From Fructobacillus pseudoficulneus (GTDB lineage Bacteria > Bacillota > Bacilli > Lactobacillales > Lactobacillaceae): a DNA stretch of 64,000 bases. Below are positions 24,809-33,702 of the stretch, in pieces (the first letter of the stretch is position 1; every line of letters starts with the position of its first letter). The notes under the pieces were generated by a model. It searched no databases. It was not told the origin of the DNA and worked only from the letters and a program-made list of their open reading frames with translations. Both the position numbers and the translations under genes were made by a program. The stretch is taken from assembly GCF_900108455.1 (NCBI RefSeq), contig NZ_FNWS01000007.1:1-64000 (forward strand), given 5' to 3'.

Positions 24809-25045
24809 ATGCTTCATTTTCGCGATATTTGGAAAATGAAACCCTTCTGGGTCTTCATTGCTCTGATGACTTTTATTTTTGTCGGAGCTAATGCATCAGT
24901 TGCTGATGATGATACACAGTCTGACGATACTTCAATTAGTCACCCTATCAAAAAGTATACTGATTCAAGATTAAAAACACTTAGCACAAAACAATCCACA
25001 AAAAATCAGGTCCATTCTTCTGTTTGGGAACGAGCTTTTGATTAA
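24809..25045 (+). CDS. Small exported or membrane-anchored peptide of unknown function
   Basis: 78 aa from ATG 24809, preceded by AAGGAGG at ideal spacing; a longer frame from 24788 is unlikely. The N-terminus FRDIWKMKPFWVFIALMTF is a positively charged stretch followed by a hydrophobic helix (about 13-28), with a possible signal-peptidase site near GANASVA. The exported part starts very acidic (DDDTQSDDTS) and ends with basic and Ser/Thr-rich residues. I recognise no family. It stands alone on the plus strand inside the ribosomal cluster, so it is an insertion relative to the usual gene order. Confidence 0.6.
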   Translation: MLHFRDIWKMKPFWVFIALMTFIFVGANASVADDDTQSDDTSISHPIKKYTDSRLKTLSTKQSTKNQVHSSVWERAFD

Positions 25046-25220
25046 GGGGCTGGTTTCATTTGTTTTTGCTGGCTACCCGAATGCTGCCCGGTCTGCTTCT
25101 CAGGCTAACCGATGGATTCCTCTCCATCTCCAGCCACTTCTGCTTTGCAGACTGTCGCCCTAGCCACGACCCTACTTCTCCTCATTAGAACGTTCAACGT
25201 TTTTTAATGGCAGCGAAAAT
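25046..25220. other. Pyrimidine-rich stretch after the small-peptide gene
   Basis: About 175 bases without a convincing gene, unusually rich in C and T in its middle (25075-25180). A short open frame here has no start or ribosome site. It could be the 3' untranslated region or a small RNA; nothing recognisable. Confidence 0.4.
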
Positions 25221-25257
25221 AAAAAAGGCCTCAACCATCATTTGGTTGGGGTTTTTT
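25221..25257. terminator. Bidirectional terminator between converging genes
   Basis: CCtCAACC...GGTTGgGG stem (25229-25251) with A run on the left and T run on the right, serving the plus-strand peptide gene and the minus-strand PPOX gene. Confidence 0.75.
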
Positions 25258-25270
25258 ATTGCCCTTTTTA

Positions 25271-25678
25271 TCAATCAAAAGTAACGGTTTCATCACCAGC
25301 ATAAGCTGACAAACGGGCAGAATGTATCGTTAACTCCAACAAAACTTCCTGATCAGCATGTGGGTGGTTCTTAGCAAAAACCGGGTTCGTAAAGTATTCC
25401 TGAACATCAGCCCACTTTTTGTTTGAACGAGCCATGGTAGCCTGGTTACTTTCAATGCGAGCCCCATTTTCATTCAGGGGTGTCATAACCGCTACCTGGT
25501 CGTTAGCAGCCAAATCAACGAGCTTCGCTGCATCCGGTTGTGAAACCAAGTACCAAACGTTGGGCTTGGCTGGATCGGCTGCAAAGCCCATGATGCGCAA
25601 GCTGGGTTGGTTGTCTTTGGCAGTCGCGACAAAAACGAGGCCGCGAGCCGCTTGAATAAATTCTTCAAATAAAGTCAT
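25271..25678 (-). CDS. Pyridoxamine 5'-phosphate oxidase-family (split-barrel flavin) protein
   Basis: 135 aa from ATG 25678 (GGGAG site). The split-barrel fold is suggested by LVFVATAKDNQPSLRIMGF, then NVWYLVSQPDAAKLVDLAANDQVA and a C-terminal VLLELTIHSARL strand. Small members bind FMN, F420 or heme and have diverse roles; true PNPOx activity should not be assumed. Adjacent to truA with 45 nt between them, and probably read from the same direction. Confidence 0.8.
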   Translation of the reverse strand: MTLFEEFIQAARGLVFVATAKDNQPSLRIMGFAADPAKPNVWYLVSQPDAAKLVDLAANDQVAVMTPLNENGARIESNQATMARSNKKWADVQEYFTNPVFAKNHPHADQEVLLELTIHSARLSAYAGDETVTFD

Positions 25679-25722
25679 GTTGTCTCCCATCATTTGATTT
25701 CTGAACCACTTTGGTCAATTTC

Positions 25723-26496
25723 CTAGTCAACATTATACGCCACTTCATCCAAATATAAACCGGCGGCTGGCGCTGTATAACGCGCCTGTTCTCGGTCTTT
25801 AGCCGCAATCAAAGCCGGAATGGCATCAACTGGACGTCGGCCAGTCCCGATTTCTAGTAAGACACCGACCATGATGCGAATTTGATTATACAAAAAGGCA
25901 TTCCCTTCGAAGGTGAAAACCAGTTCCTGCTCAGCCTCTTTGACTTCCAAATCCGCCCGAGTAATCGTGCGAATATTCGTTGTCGTTTGATTACCAGAAG
26001 CCGCAAAAGTGGTAAAGTCCTGCTCACCAATCAAATCAGGCAGCGCCTGCTTGATGCGCTCTGGGTCTAAATGCCAATGAAAGTGACCGGTGTAACGACG
26101 CTTAAAGGGGTCAACGTAATCCTGAGTCGAAACCCGGTAGTAATACCGCTTTGAATGTGACGAAAAGCGGGCATGAAAGTCTTCAGAAACTTGGTCGACT
26201 TTCTTAATCAAAATATCCCGGGGTAAAATCGTATTTAATCCCTTGCGGACACTTTCACCAGGAATATCAAAGGGGAGGTCGAAATGAATCACCTGACCGT
26301 TAGCATGGACCCCGGTGTCGGTTCTTGAGGAACCAACCACCTTAATGCGTTCAACCGGGTTCTTCCCCATTTGGTTGACGGCTTTGATTAGCTCACCTTG
26401 AACGGTACGGTGGCGTTCCACCCCATGTTTACTTTGTATTTGAAAACCAAGAAAATCGGAGCCGTCATAGGCAACGATTGCACGATAGCGTGGCAT
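25723..26496 (-). CDS. truA: tRNA pseudouridine(38-40) synthase
   Basis: 257 aa. Modifies uridines 38-40 of the tRNA anticodon stem. The catalytic aspartate is in SSRTDTGVHA; GFQIQ and RYYYR are family landmarks. It follows ecfT by 21 nt, the conserved Firmicute order ecfA1-ecfA2-ecfT-truA. Confidence 0.96.
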   Translation of the reverse strand: MPRYRAIVAYDGSDFLGFQIQSKHGVERHRTVQGELIKAVNQMGKNPVERIKVVGSSRTDTGVHANGQVIHFDLPFDIPGESVRKGLNTILPRDILIKKVDQVSEDFHARFSSHSKRYYYRVSTQDYVDPFKRRYTGHFHWHLDPERIKQALPDLIGEQDFTTFAASGNQTTTNIRTITRADLEVKEAEQELVFTFEGNAFLYNQIRIMVGVLLEIGTGRRPVDAIPALIAAKDREQARYTAPAAGLYLDEVAYNVD

Positions 26497-26517
26497 ATGG
26501 GCCAGCCCCTTTCGTTA

Positions 26518-27321
26518 TTAAAAGTGAATCAATAGCGTTCCGATGAAGAGAACGGTAAAGGCAATGGTCGCAATGGTTGCGAGGACATCTGCCTGTGTAA
26601 AGGACAAAACGCGGTAGCGAGTCCGATTGTCGGCACTCTCGAAGCCACGAACCTCCATGGCGTTGGCCAAGTCTAGGGCCCGTTGCAAGGCGCCGATAAA
26701 GAGTGGAATCAAGAGTGGTAAGACGGCCTTTGACCGCTGCCACAGTGACCCGGTGGACAATGACATCCCCCGCGACTTTTGTGCCTTCATCACCTTGTCC
26801 GTTTCCCCCATCAGCAATGGAACAAAACGAAGGGCAATCGACAGCATCAGCGCCAGCTCGGCTACTGGGACCTTAATCGCCTTCAGTGGTGCCAGCAATG
26901 ATTCCAAGGCGCTGGCAATCGATGTTGGTGGTGTCGTGAGCGTCAACGCCGTTGACATCAAGACAATCAAAACAAAACGCACGATGACATAAAAGGCGTT
27001 CACAACACCTGGCACCGTAATCGTGATAAAGGACCAGTGCCACAAAACGGGCGTCCCACCGGTAAAGAGTAGCTGCAAGCAGACTGTAAAAAGAATCAGC
27101 CACAAGATTGGCTTAATCCCCCGCCAGTAAAGAGCAAGGCTTTGACCAGTTAAGACCAGTGTCAAGCCTAAGAAAGCGGCCGCCAGCAAATAAGCTGGCC
27201 ACTGGTTGGCAAAGACCAGCAAAAAAACGTAAGCAACCGTCACTAAAATTTTGGTACGCGGATCTAATTTGTACAGCCAAGCCTTCCCAGGAATGAACTG
27301 ACCAATCACAAGATTATTCAT
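26518..27321 (-). CDS. ecfT: Energy-coupling factor transporter transmembrane protein EcfT
   Basis: 267 aa from ATG 27321 (GGGGAGGT site), overlapping the end of ecfA2 by 8 nt. The T component spans the membrane several times and couples the ATPases to interchangeable S components for vitamins. [16 protein letters not shown] at the N-terminus is typical, and the coupling helices carry the paired Ala-Arg-Gly-type motifs (KSRGM and MEVRGFE). Translationally coupled to ecfA2. Confidence 0.95.
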   Translation of the reverse strand: MNNLVIGQFIPGKAWLYKLDPRTKILVTVAYVFLLVFANQWPAYLLAAAFLGLTLVLTGQSLALYWRGIKPILWLILFTVCLQLLFTGGTPVLWHWSFITITVPGVVNAFYVIVRFVLIVLMSTALTLTTPPTSIASALESLLAPLKAIKVPVAELALMLSIALRFVPLLMGETDKVMKAQKSRGMSLSTGSLWQRSKAVLPLLIPLFIGALQRALDLANAMEVRGFESADNRTRYRVLSFTQADVLATIATIAFTVLFIGTLLIHF

Positions 27322-28282
27322 GAAGGTCACCTCCCCGGCTGTTACTAGTGAGCACTTGGTCGGCGCTTGATTGGCTTGCTTGTTGCGACTGCCAATCAGC
27401 CCCAGCCACATTAACAGGCTCCGTCACCTGTGACCAGTCGACTTGCTTGGCAATCTGCGCAGCGACATCCGCTACCGATGTGGGTAAGTGGTCAAAATGA
27501 TACCCTTTTTCCTCTAAGTCCTTAGCAAAGGCCACCGGTGTTGGCAAATCCAAGGAATGATCCAAGAACCACTGGCGGCTTCGCTGGAACAGCTGGTCTG
27601 GCGCTTCGACTGCGGCCACTTGCCCGTCTTGCATGACAACAACCTGGTCAGCAAGAGCCAAAACCTGATCCATCTGGTGTGAAATCAAGACAACCGTCTT
27701 GCCCTCTGTTCGAAGGCTGCGTAAGAGGTCTAATAGTTCCAACTGCCCCTGCGGGTCCAAGCCCGCTGCCGGTTCGTCAAAGACCATTGCCTTAGGGTTC
27801 ATCGCTAAGACACCGGCGAGGGCGACACGACGCATTTGCCCACCTGAAAGGTCAAATGGTGATCGTTGCCAAAATTCTTCGGCCAAACTGACCCGATTAA
27901 GGGCTTTCTTCGCCAGTTCTTCCGCCTCTTCTGCCGTTTTGCCAAAGTTTTTTGGGCCGTACATGACATCCTCTAAGACGGTCGCCGCAAAGAGTTGATT
28001 TTCTGGAAATTGGAAGACCATCCCCACCTGGGCGCGGACTGCCGGCAAGGCCTTTTCCTTGGTCTTGCTGGTGATGACTTGGTCACCAACCACGACTTGT
28101 CCCCCACTAGGTAAGAGCAAGGCGTTGAGGTTCTGAACCAAGGTCGATTTTCCAGAGCCGGTCTGGCCGACAATCGCCGTAATCCGACCGCTGGGTATCG
28201 TTAAGTTAATATCATCTAAAATTGTTGGTGATTGCTTCGCCCCACCGTAGTGGAAGGTTAAGCCTTCAATGTTGATAGCCAT
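27314..28282 (-). CDS. ecfA2: Energy-coupling factor ATP-binding protein EcfA2
   Basis: 322 aa, with AGGAG before ATG 28282. ATPase with [19 protein letters not shown] and [11 protein letters not shown]. The C-terminal domain is longer than usual (about 285 aa in relatives) with a glutamine- and serine-rich tail ([13 protein letters not shown]), odd and possibly disordered. Works with EcfA1 and EcfT. The start overlaps the end of ecfA1 by 25 nt. Confidence 0.95.
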   Translation of the reverse strand: MAINIEGLTFHYGGAKQSPTILDDINLTIPSGRITAIVGQTGSGKSTLVQNLNALLLPSGGQVVVGDQVITSKTKEKALPAVRAQVGMVFQFPENQLFAATVLEDVMYGPKNFGKTAEEAEELAKKALNRVSLAEEFWQRSPFDLSGGQMRRVALAGVLAMNPKAMVFDEPAAGLDPQGQLELLDLLRSLRTEGKTVVLISHQMDQVLALADQVVVMQDGQVAAVEAPDQLFQRSRQWFLDHSLDLPTPVAFAKDLEEKGYHFDHLPTSVADVAAQIAKQVDWSQVTEPVNVAGADWQSQQASQSSADQVLTSNSRGGDLHE

Positions 28283-29076
28283 GCAGCCAACTCCTGCTTC
28301 GATAAGTACTGCTGGGGTGCCTTTGGGAGCGCCTCTTGTAATTGAGTTTCAAATGGTTGATCCAAGCCAAGTTGCTTGAGGGCCGCCCCTTGGACAAACA
28401 ATGCCGCTGGTTTTTCATCAAGGGCAAGTTCGCCATCATTAATCACCACAATCCGGTCGGCCAAGGCCGCTTCATCCATATCATGGGTAATCATAATCAA
28501 AGTCAGCTGGTCTTGGTACTTAGCCTTTAATTCCTGCAAAGTGGCCAAAACGGCGCTTTTCCCGGCTGGATCAAGCATCGCCGTTGCCTCATCCAAAATG
28601 ATGACCTTGGGCTTCAATGCCAAAACGGAAGCCAAGGCAACCCGCTGCTTTTGCCCACCGGATAAGGTATGTGGTTCGCGGTCAGCAAAGTCTGCCATCC
28701 CCACTTGTTGCAAGGCCGCTTCAATCAGCGCTGGCATTTCTGCTGATGGCACCTGGCGATTTTCCAAACCAAAGGCCACGTCATCGGCAACCGTTGCCCC
28801 GACAAATTGGTTATCAGGATTTTGGAAGACCATCCCCACCTGAGCGCGGACCGCCGCCAGGCTTGCCGGGGTTAGTTCTTGCCCAAAGACGGTAATGTCG
28901 CCAGACTGTGCCTCCAATAGGCCCAAAACTAGCTTTGCCAGCGTCGACTTACCAGAACCATTATGGCCAACAATTGAAAGCCATTGCCCCTCTGGCACCG
29001 TTAGCTGGAAGTCTTGGAAAAGTGGCTCACCTTCTTGGTAGCCATAATTTAAATTGTCGATTGTAATTGCGTTCAT
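28258..29076 (-). CDS. ecfA1: Energy-coupling factor ATP-binding protein EcfA1
   Basis: 272 aa if started at the second ATG of an ATGATG pair (29076). GHNGSGKST, LSGGQKQRVALASVL and VIILDEATAMLDP are the Walker A, signature and Walker B motifs. The start is uncertain: a further in-frame ATG at 29097 exists, and no strong ribosome site precedes either. A TAAAAT box overlaps this stretch, so the mRNA might begin very near the start codon. Confidence 0.93.
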   Translation of the reverse strand: MNAITIDNLNYGYQEGEPLFQDFQLTVPEGQWLSIVGHNGSGKSTLAKLVLGLLEAQSGDITVFGQELTPASLAAVRAQVGMVFQNPDNQFVGATVADDVAFGLENRQVPSAEMPALIEAALQQVGMADFADREPHTLSGGQKQRVALASVLALKPKVIILDEATAMLDPAGKSAVLATLQELKAKYQDQLTLIMITHDMDEAALADRIVVINDGELALDEKPAALFVQGAALKQLGLDQPFETQLQEALPKAPQQYLSKQELAAWLSTLKA

Positions 29077-29149
29077 CATTACCAAATATTTTACCATATT
29101 TAACCGGTAAAACGGCGGCAGGGTCGGTCTGGTCTTGATTCTATACAAA

Positions 29150-29178
29150 AAAGAAGCGGCTATCCCGCTTCTTTTCTT
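29150..29178. terminator. Terminator between the DUF3021 gene and ecfA1
   Basis: AGAAGCGG-ctatc-CCGCTTCT stem with A-rich and T-rich flanks, placed after the DUF3021 stop on the minus strand. It isolates the ecf operon from the upstream regulator genes. Confidence 0.75.
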
Positions 29179-29571
29179 TTAGCGATTTCGCTTGGAAAGC
29201 GCCGTGTTAATTTTTTCAATTTGCAAGACCTGTTTCGTCTTAATCACGATCCAAACCACCACGTAGCAGGAAAAGAACAAGAGCCAAAAGCGGTAATTGG
29301 CCAAATTACCATGAAAGGCATCCGTCCAATACTCCGTTAGCGAAACCAGAACCATCGTTCCCAACAGGTGCAAGACCAAGGCCAGCAAATATGATAACCG
29401 GTCAATATTAAATAGCAGACCCAAAATGCCAATAGCGGCGCTCATCACTAAAATCGCTACAATATCCTGGCTGCGGATGACGATGCCACCGCCAAAAAAT
29501 AATAAGACGAGCAGATAGGTTAGCGAGCCATATTCCAAGCCGGTAATCGCCTTCAATAGTATTTGTCTCAT
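29179..29571 (-). CDS. DUF3021 membrane protein
   Basis: 130 aa with four predicted membrane helices (about 13-30, 36-54, 60-80, 92-112) and a basic C-terminus. It matches the DUF3021 type regularly encoded right behind a LytTR regulator. In streptococci such membrane partners (HdrM/BrsM-type) hold the LytTR activator inactive; the same function is likely here but not shown. It sits 8 nt downstream of the LytTR gene. Confidence 0.8.
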   Translation of the reverse strand: MRQILLKAITGLEYGSLTYLLVLLFFGGGIVIRSQDIVAILVMSAAIGILGLLFNIDRLSYLLALVLHLLGTMVLVSLTEYWTDAFHGNLANYRFWLLFFSCYVVVWIVIKTKQVLQIEKINTALSKRNR

Positions 29572-29579
29572 GCTTCCCC

Positions 29580-30062
29580 CTATAGTCCCAGCTTTTCAGT
29601 CAAATTTTTAACATAACGTCGACTGACCGTACTTTTATTGCCTGCCGCCAGAATTGCCGTCATATTGCCGGAAAAACTATTCGACAACGATTGCAGCTGA
29701 TCCAAGTTGATCACGGCGTGTTTGGAAATTTGCACAAAGTTATCCCGGTTGAGCCGTTCCAAAAAGTGCGCTAACCGTTCATTACTGACAATTTGCTGGT
29801 TGGCTGTTTGTATCAGTAATTCCGCTCCATTAACGTCCACTAAAATAATTTGCGCGACTTTAATCACGAGAATTTCATCGGCCGTTTTGACGGTAATGAC
29901 GTCATTCATGGCCGACAACGTCTTTGCTGGTTGGTAGCGCTGCAAATAAGCCATGAGGTCATCAACAGCCGGGCCTTTTTGGGCGGCCGTGACCGTGACT
30001 TGCACAGCATCCGCCGGCAAATTTGGATTGTTCTCAAAGTTAATTTCCAAAGTCGCTGTCAA
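29580..30062 (-). CDS. LytTR-family DNA-binding regulator
   Basis: About 160 aa from a TTG at 30062 after the permease stop (AAGAAGG nearby; a TTG at 30050 is also possible). No in-frame ATG lies before the middle of the protein, so a rare start is needed. The N-terminal part (FENNPNLPADAVQVTVTA) precedes a C-terminal LytTR domain: VKTADEILVIKVAQIILVDV, LAHFLERLNRDNFVQISKHA, VINLDQL and STVSRRYVKNL. There is no receiver domain, so it is not a classical response regulator. Fits the LytTR-DUF3021 regulatory pair. Confidence 0.82.
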   Translation of the reverse strand: MTATLEINFENNPNLPADAVQVTVTAAQKGPAVDDLMAYLQRYQPAKTLSAMNDVITVKTADEILVIKVAQIILVDVNGAELLIQTANQQIVSNERLAHFLERLNRDNFVQISKHAVINLDQLQSLSNSFSGNMTAILAAGNKSTVSRRYVKNLTEKLGL

Positions 30063-30067
30063 CCTTC

Positions 30068-30925
30068 TTACCCATTTTTGCTGGTCTGCCGCTTTGCCAA
30101 AAGGGCTACCACCAGTGTTAATCCTATGATTAATACTAGCACAAATTCGTAACTTTGCGTCTTGGTCAGTAGTTCGGACCATTGGACCCGAACACCCATT
30201 TCCTGGTCAAAACTGTGTAAGCGAGTTACTTGGCCACTAAAGACCGATTTAAGTGTTGGGTCCATCAGCACTTGCCGGTAGAGCGAAGCCACGTAAAAAC
30301 CAGGCGTAACCTTCATCAAGCTTTGGGCAAAGTCTGGCAAAGAGCCAACCGGGATGTAGTTTCCGACCAAAAAACCAACTGCCGTCCCGATTACTGTTCC
30401 TAATTTGCCAAGGGTATCGCTATTGTTTAGACGGTAAACCAGCAGGTAGTTCACTAAAGTCGCCAGCACCGCGCTGATCACCATCAGCCAAACCAGTTCA
30501 CCCAGCTGGTTCCAAGGGAACGTCATTTGGTCTACCACCGCAAAGTAAGCCGCCATAATCACAAACATCATGACTTGCATGCAAAAACCAATCAAGGCCG
30601 CACTGACAATGTAACTTGCTTGCAGGGTAAACGGCTGGACATCCGTTAATTGTAGGTCCTCTAAGACGTGGTTCTCACGGTCGTGGATGAGCTGCGACAG
30701 GCTGGCAAAGGTCGTTGTAATCCCGGTAACAGCCAGCGTGCCACCAATCAACCAGGTATCTAGTAACTGGTTTTTTTGACTAATGCCGGTCCAATCGCTG
30801 CTGATTCCTTTTTTCAAGAAAATAATAAAGAGGAGAAAGGAAATTCCAGCGCCCATCAGCGACATCACCACCCCACTGCGGTTACGGAAATAAAGTAAGA
30901 GGTTTCTTTTAATTAATGCTAACAT
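30068..30925 (-). CDS. ABC-2 type transporter permease
   Basis: 285 aa with six hydrophobic segments (first near 17-38, last near 256-275) and the ABC-2 layout. It starts one nt after the ATPase stop and ends just before the LytTR gene. NRSGVVMSLMGAGISF is typical of the first helix. Partner of the preceding ATPase; likely exports a peptide, bacteriocin or lipid-like compound. Confidence 0.85.
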   Translation of the reverse strand: MLALIKRNLLLYFRNRSGVVMSLMGAGISFLLFIIFLKKGISSDWTGISQKNQLLDTWLIGGTLAVTGITTTFASLSQLIHDRENHVLEDLQLTDVQPFTLQASYIVSAALIGFCMQVMMFVIMAAYFAVVDQMTFPWNQLGELVWLMVISAVLATLVNYLLVYRLNNSDTLGKLGTVIGTAVGFLVGNYIPVGSLPDFAQSLMKVTPGFYVASLYRQVLMDPTLKSVFSGQVTRLHSFDQEMGVRVQWSELLTKTQSYEFVLVLIIGLTLVVALLAKRQTSKNG

Positions 30926-30926
30926 T

Positions 30927-31796
30927 TCAACGCATTTCCTTTCCTGTCAAGTTCACAAAAGCATCATCCATGCTGCCACCAACGTAGACAAAGTCTTCAA
31001 TTTCTGCCTTAAATCGACTGAGCAGATCAATTACCTCTGCCGCCGTCAAATCACGAATCACAATTTCTTCAAGGTGGTTGGTCGACACAGTCAGTCCTGC
31101 TTGCCCTAATCGTTCGGCCAAAGTAAGATCTTTACCGGTGAGCGTCAATCGACTTTTGGCATACTCTTGCTTGATCGACTGGGCTGACCCTTCGGCAATA
31201 ATCTGACCGTGGTCGACAATATAAACCTCATCCGCCTCTTCTGTTTCATCCAAATAATGAGTGGTTAAGATGATGGTTAATCCTCTTTTTTCCTGCAGGT
31301 CTTTTAGCAGGTCCCAGATCGCAAGCCGGGTTTGGATGTCGAGACCCGTCGTTGGCTCATCGAGAAATAAAATAGCCGGCTTGTTCAATAGGGCCCTGGC
31401 AATGTCGACTCGTCTCTTTTGACCTCCTGACAAGGTCTGGTAGCGTTGGTCAGTAAAATTAGTCAATCCCAAATCCTGAATTAGTGTCGTCACCCAGTCT
31501 GCAGTCACATGGTGGTATTGCTTGGCACGCAGGTTTAGATTTTCTCGCACCGTCAAATTACCATCAAGAACACTGGCCTGAAACACCACGCCAATTGTGG
31601 TCTTGGGGGCATAGGTGATTGTCCCACTCGTTGGCTTCAGTAGACCGGTTAGCATTCGCATCGTAGTCGACTTTCCCGCCCCATTAGGACCGAGAATTGC
31701 GGTCAGACTGCCCCGCTGTATTGCTAAATTAATTTTATTAACAGCTGTTTTTGCTGCAAAAGTTTTAGTTAAGTCCTTCGTCTGTAAAATCATCAT
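30927..31796 (-). CDS. ABC transporter ATP-binding protein (ABC-2 type)
   Basis: 289 aa from ATG 31796 (AAAGGAG site; an ORF start at 31820 lacks one). GPNGAGKST, LSGGQKRRVDIARALL, ILFLDEPTTGLD and LTTHYLDE are intact. The C-terminal extension (YAKSRLTLTGKDLTLAERL...) is common in bacteriocin- or drug-type exporters. First gene of the ABC-LytTR-DUF3021 operon. Confidence 0.92.
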   Translation of the reverse strand: MMILQTKDLTKTFAAKTAVNKINLAIQRGSLTAILGPNGAGKSTTMRMLTGLLKPTSGTITYAPKTTIGVVFQASVLDGNLTVRENLNLRAKQYHHVTADWVTTLIQDLGLTNFTDQRYQTLSGGQKRRVDIARALLNKPAILFLDEPTTGLDIQTRLAIWDLLKDLQEKRGLTIILTTHYLDETEEADEVYIVDHGQIIAEGSAQSIKQEYAKSRLTLTGKDLTLAERLGQAGLTVSTNHLEEIVIRDLTAAEVIDLLSRFKAEIEDFVYVGGSMDDAFVNLTGKEMR

Positions 31797-31853
31797 TTGC
31801 CTCTCCTTTGTTGTTCTCATAGTAACAACTTTGTCAGAGCAAATCTCGGCTTT

Positions 31854-31887
31854 ACCGCTATCCGGTTCAAATGCGCGGCTAAGCGGT
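31854..31887 (-). promoter_or_regulatory. Inverted repeat upstream of the ABC/LytTR operon
   Basis: ACCGCT (31854-31859) and AGCGGT (31882-31887), 22 nt apart, lie about 60-90 nt before the ATPase start. A regulator, possibly the LytTR protein, could bind; LytTR sites are usually direct repeats, so this is weak. Confidence 0.3.
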
Positions 31888-31909
31888 TACGAATTTTTCT
31901 TTAAGTTAT

Positions 31910-31924
31910 TTGGAAACGTTCCAA
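31910..31924 (+). promoter_or_regulatory. Palindrome resembling a catabolite-response element upstream of ndh
   Basis: TTGGAA-acg-TTCCAA is a perfect dyad about 30 nt before the -10 TATAAT (31954-31959) of the ndh gene. The core resembles CcpA (cre) sites but departs from the consensus at several positions. Placed to control ndh, or the divergent ABC operon. Confidence 0.4.
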
Positions 31925-31988
31925 TCAACACTGCGCTTTCCAAGAAAAACCTGTATAATGATATAAAATAGGATAAAAGGGACTTTTA

Positions 31989-33217
31989 ATGCCAAAAAAA
32001 ATTATTGCAATCGCCGGTGCGGGATTGGCCGGTGTCTACATTGCAAGCCGCCTGTCTAGAAAGTTGAGGCATACGGACTACCAAATTTTACTGTTTAATG
32101 ATGGTAGCGAAGACATGACCTTACAAAGCGTCTTACCACAAATTGCCGTGGGGACCGTTAAATATCAGGCCGCTCTTTACAATTTAAAACAAATTCTCAA
32201 ACATAAAAAGAATGTTGAGTTTATTAATCAAGAAGTTATTGACGTTGACTTTGATCGAAACATCTTAATGACTCGACTTAACGATTACCAATTTGATTAT
32301 TTCGTGGCCGCCACCGGTTCTTTCGTGTCTGACCAAGGAATCCCTGGCGCCCTTCAACACGCCACCTTTTTTAATTCTTTTAAAGGGGCTATGTCAATTC
32401 GGAAAAAGTTAACCGACTTTGTTAACTTAGCTAAAAAAGATTCTAGTAAGCAATTAAATTTGGCAATTGTCGGTGGTGGCCCGAGCGGGGTCGAACTCGC
32501 TGCCGAATTAGCCAATTTTAAGAAGCACCAGCACATCAAGCCCACTCAGATTGCTGTGACATTAGTCAATGCCGATCAAGTCCTTCTACCTTCCCTCACG
32601 CAACCCGAAATCAGTCAAAAAGCAAAAGACTTTTTGACTCAAAATGGTATTGAAATCATTAACGACGTGCGTGTGATTGGGGTTAATGACAGCCAGCTAA
32701 CCTTAGAAAATGGTCAACGAATTTTGACAGACCAAGTTTATTGGGCAGCAGGTTTACAAGGACAACCAATAGCTAATCATTGGGGGCTTGCGATTAACGA
32801 GGACGGGCAAATTACCGTTGACGAGCATTTCCATATTTTGACTGAAAACGGCAACCCGCTGACGAATGCCTTTGCGGCTGGTAACATTGCCGCCTTTACA
32901 CGCAATAACAAAGAAGGCTTGCCTCAACTAGCCTTAGCGATACAGTATGCCGGTAATATTATCGTTAATCAAATGCTTTACCACTTTGATGAGGCCGATT
33001 CTGCCGGTAAAAACGCCAAAGAGAAGTCATCACCACGCTATTTTGTCAGCTTGGGTAAGTCGAGTCGAATGGTGTCTCAAATGCTTATGGTCATAACGGT
33101 ACCTTTGGTCTCACCGCCCGTTTAGCCAAGCATTATTTGAATCTTTCCTTTTTTATCAAGATTCGTTCCGCTTATGGTTTTTTCCGCTATTTGCGCTACG
33201 GAATTCCATTCAAATAA
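31989..33217 (+). pseudogene. Type II NADH dehydrogenase-like flavoprotein, frameshifted near the 3' end
   Basis: A single-subunit FAD enzyme that would pass electrons from NADH to quinone at the membrane. The first frame (31989-33125) has IAGAGLAGVYIASRL (FAD), VGGGPSGVELAAEL (NADH), WAAGLQGQPI and NAFAAGNIAAF. It stops after SPRYFVSLGKSSRMV. The expected end is in another frame: NAYGHNGTFGLTARLAKHY, then FFRYLRYGIPFK, stopping at 33217. One indel close to 33060-33090 explains the break. The C-terminus holds the membrane anchor in this family, so the loss may matter. A TATAAT box precedes the gene at 31954. Confidence 0.82.
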
Positions 33218-33234
33218 GCAACTAATAGCAAACA

Positions 33235-33268
33235 AAAAAGCCCGAAACCTTAATGGTTTCGGGCTTTG
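33235..33268. terminator. Terminator between ndh and rplQ
   Basis: AAAGCCCGAAACC-ttaat-GGTTTCGGGCTTT stem serving the converging ndh and rplQ transcripts. Confidence 0.85.
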
Positions 33269-33282
33269 TGATTAAACTGAAA

Positions 33283-33666
33283 TTAGTCAACTAACTCCAA
33301 GATAACCATTTGTGCAGCGTCTCCACGACGTTGAACAGTCTTTAAGATGCGAGTGTAACCACCATTACGTTCTGCAAAACGTGGTGCCACTTCTTCAAAC
33401 AACTTTTGCAAAGCAGTTTGTACGCGAATGTTGTCGCCATCTTCCTTAACGTCAGCAACTTCGTTACGCACGAACTTAGCAGCCTTACGACGGGCAGCCA
33501 AGTCAGCATGCTTACCGAGCGTGATCATCTTGTCAGCTGTCTTGCGAACTTCTTTGGCACGGGCTTCAGTAGTTTGAATCCGACCATTAATCAACAAGTC
33601 AGTTGTCAAGTCACGCAACATTGCCTTACGTTGTGATGATGTACGGCCTAGCTTACGGTATGACAT
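33283..33666 (-). CDS. rplQ: 50S ribosomal protein L17
   Basis: 127 aa. [18 protein letters not shown] is the conserved start and GGYTRILK the end motif. L17 lies near the peptide exit tunnel. Last gene of the alpha operon, followed by a terminator. Confidence 0.97.
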   Translation of the reverse strand: MSYRKLGRTSSQRKAMLRDLTTDLLINGRIQTTEARAKEVRKTADKMITLGKHADLAARRKAAKFVRNEVADVKEDGDNIRVQTALQKLFEEVAPRFAERNGGYTRILKTVQRRGDAAQMVILELVD

Positions 33667-33702
33667 CGGTTAATCCTCCTTTTTCTAAACTTTTGATGAA
33701 TA

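Noticed and set aside
31801-31890. tRNA-like GGTTCAAATGCGCGG string upstream of the ABC/LytTR operon
   Set aside because: The T-arm-like piece has no matching acceptor or anticodon arm; no tRNA can be drawn. No tRNA or rRNA gene was found anywhere in the window.
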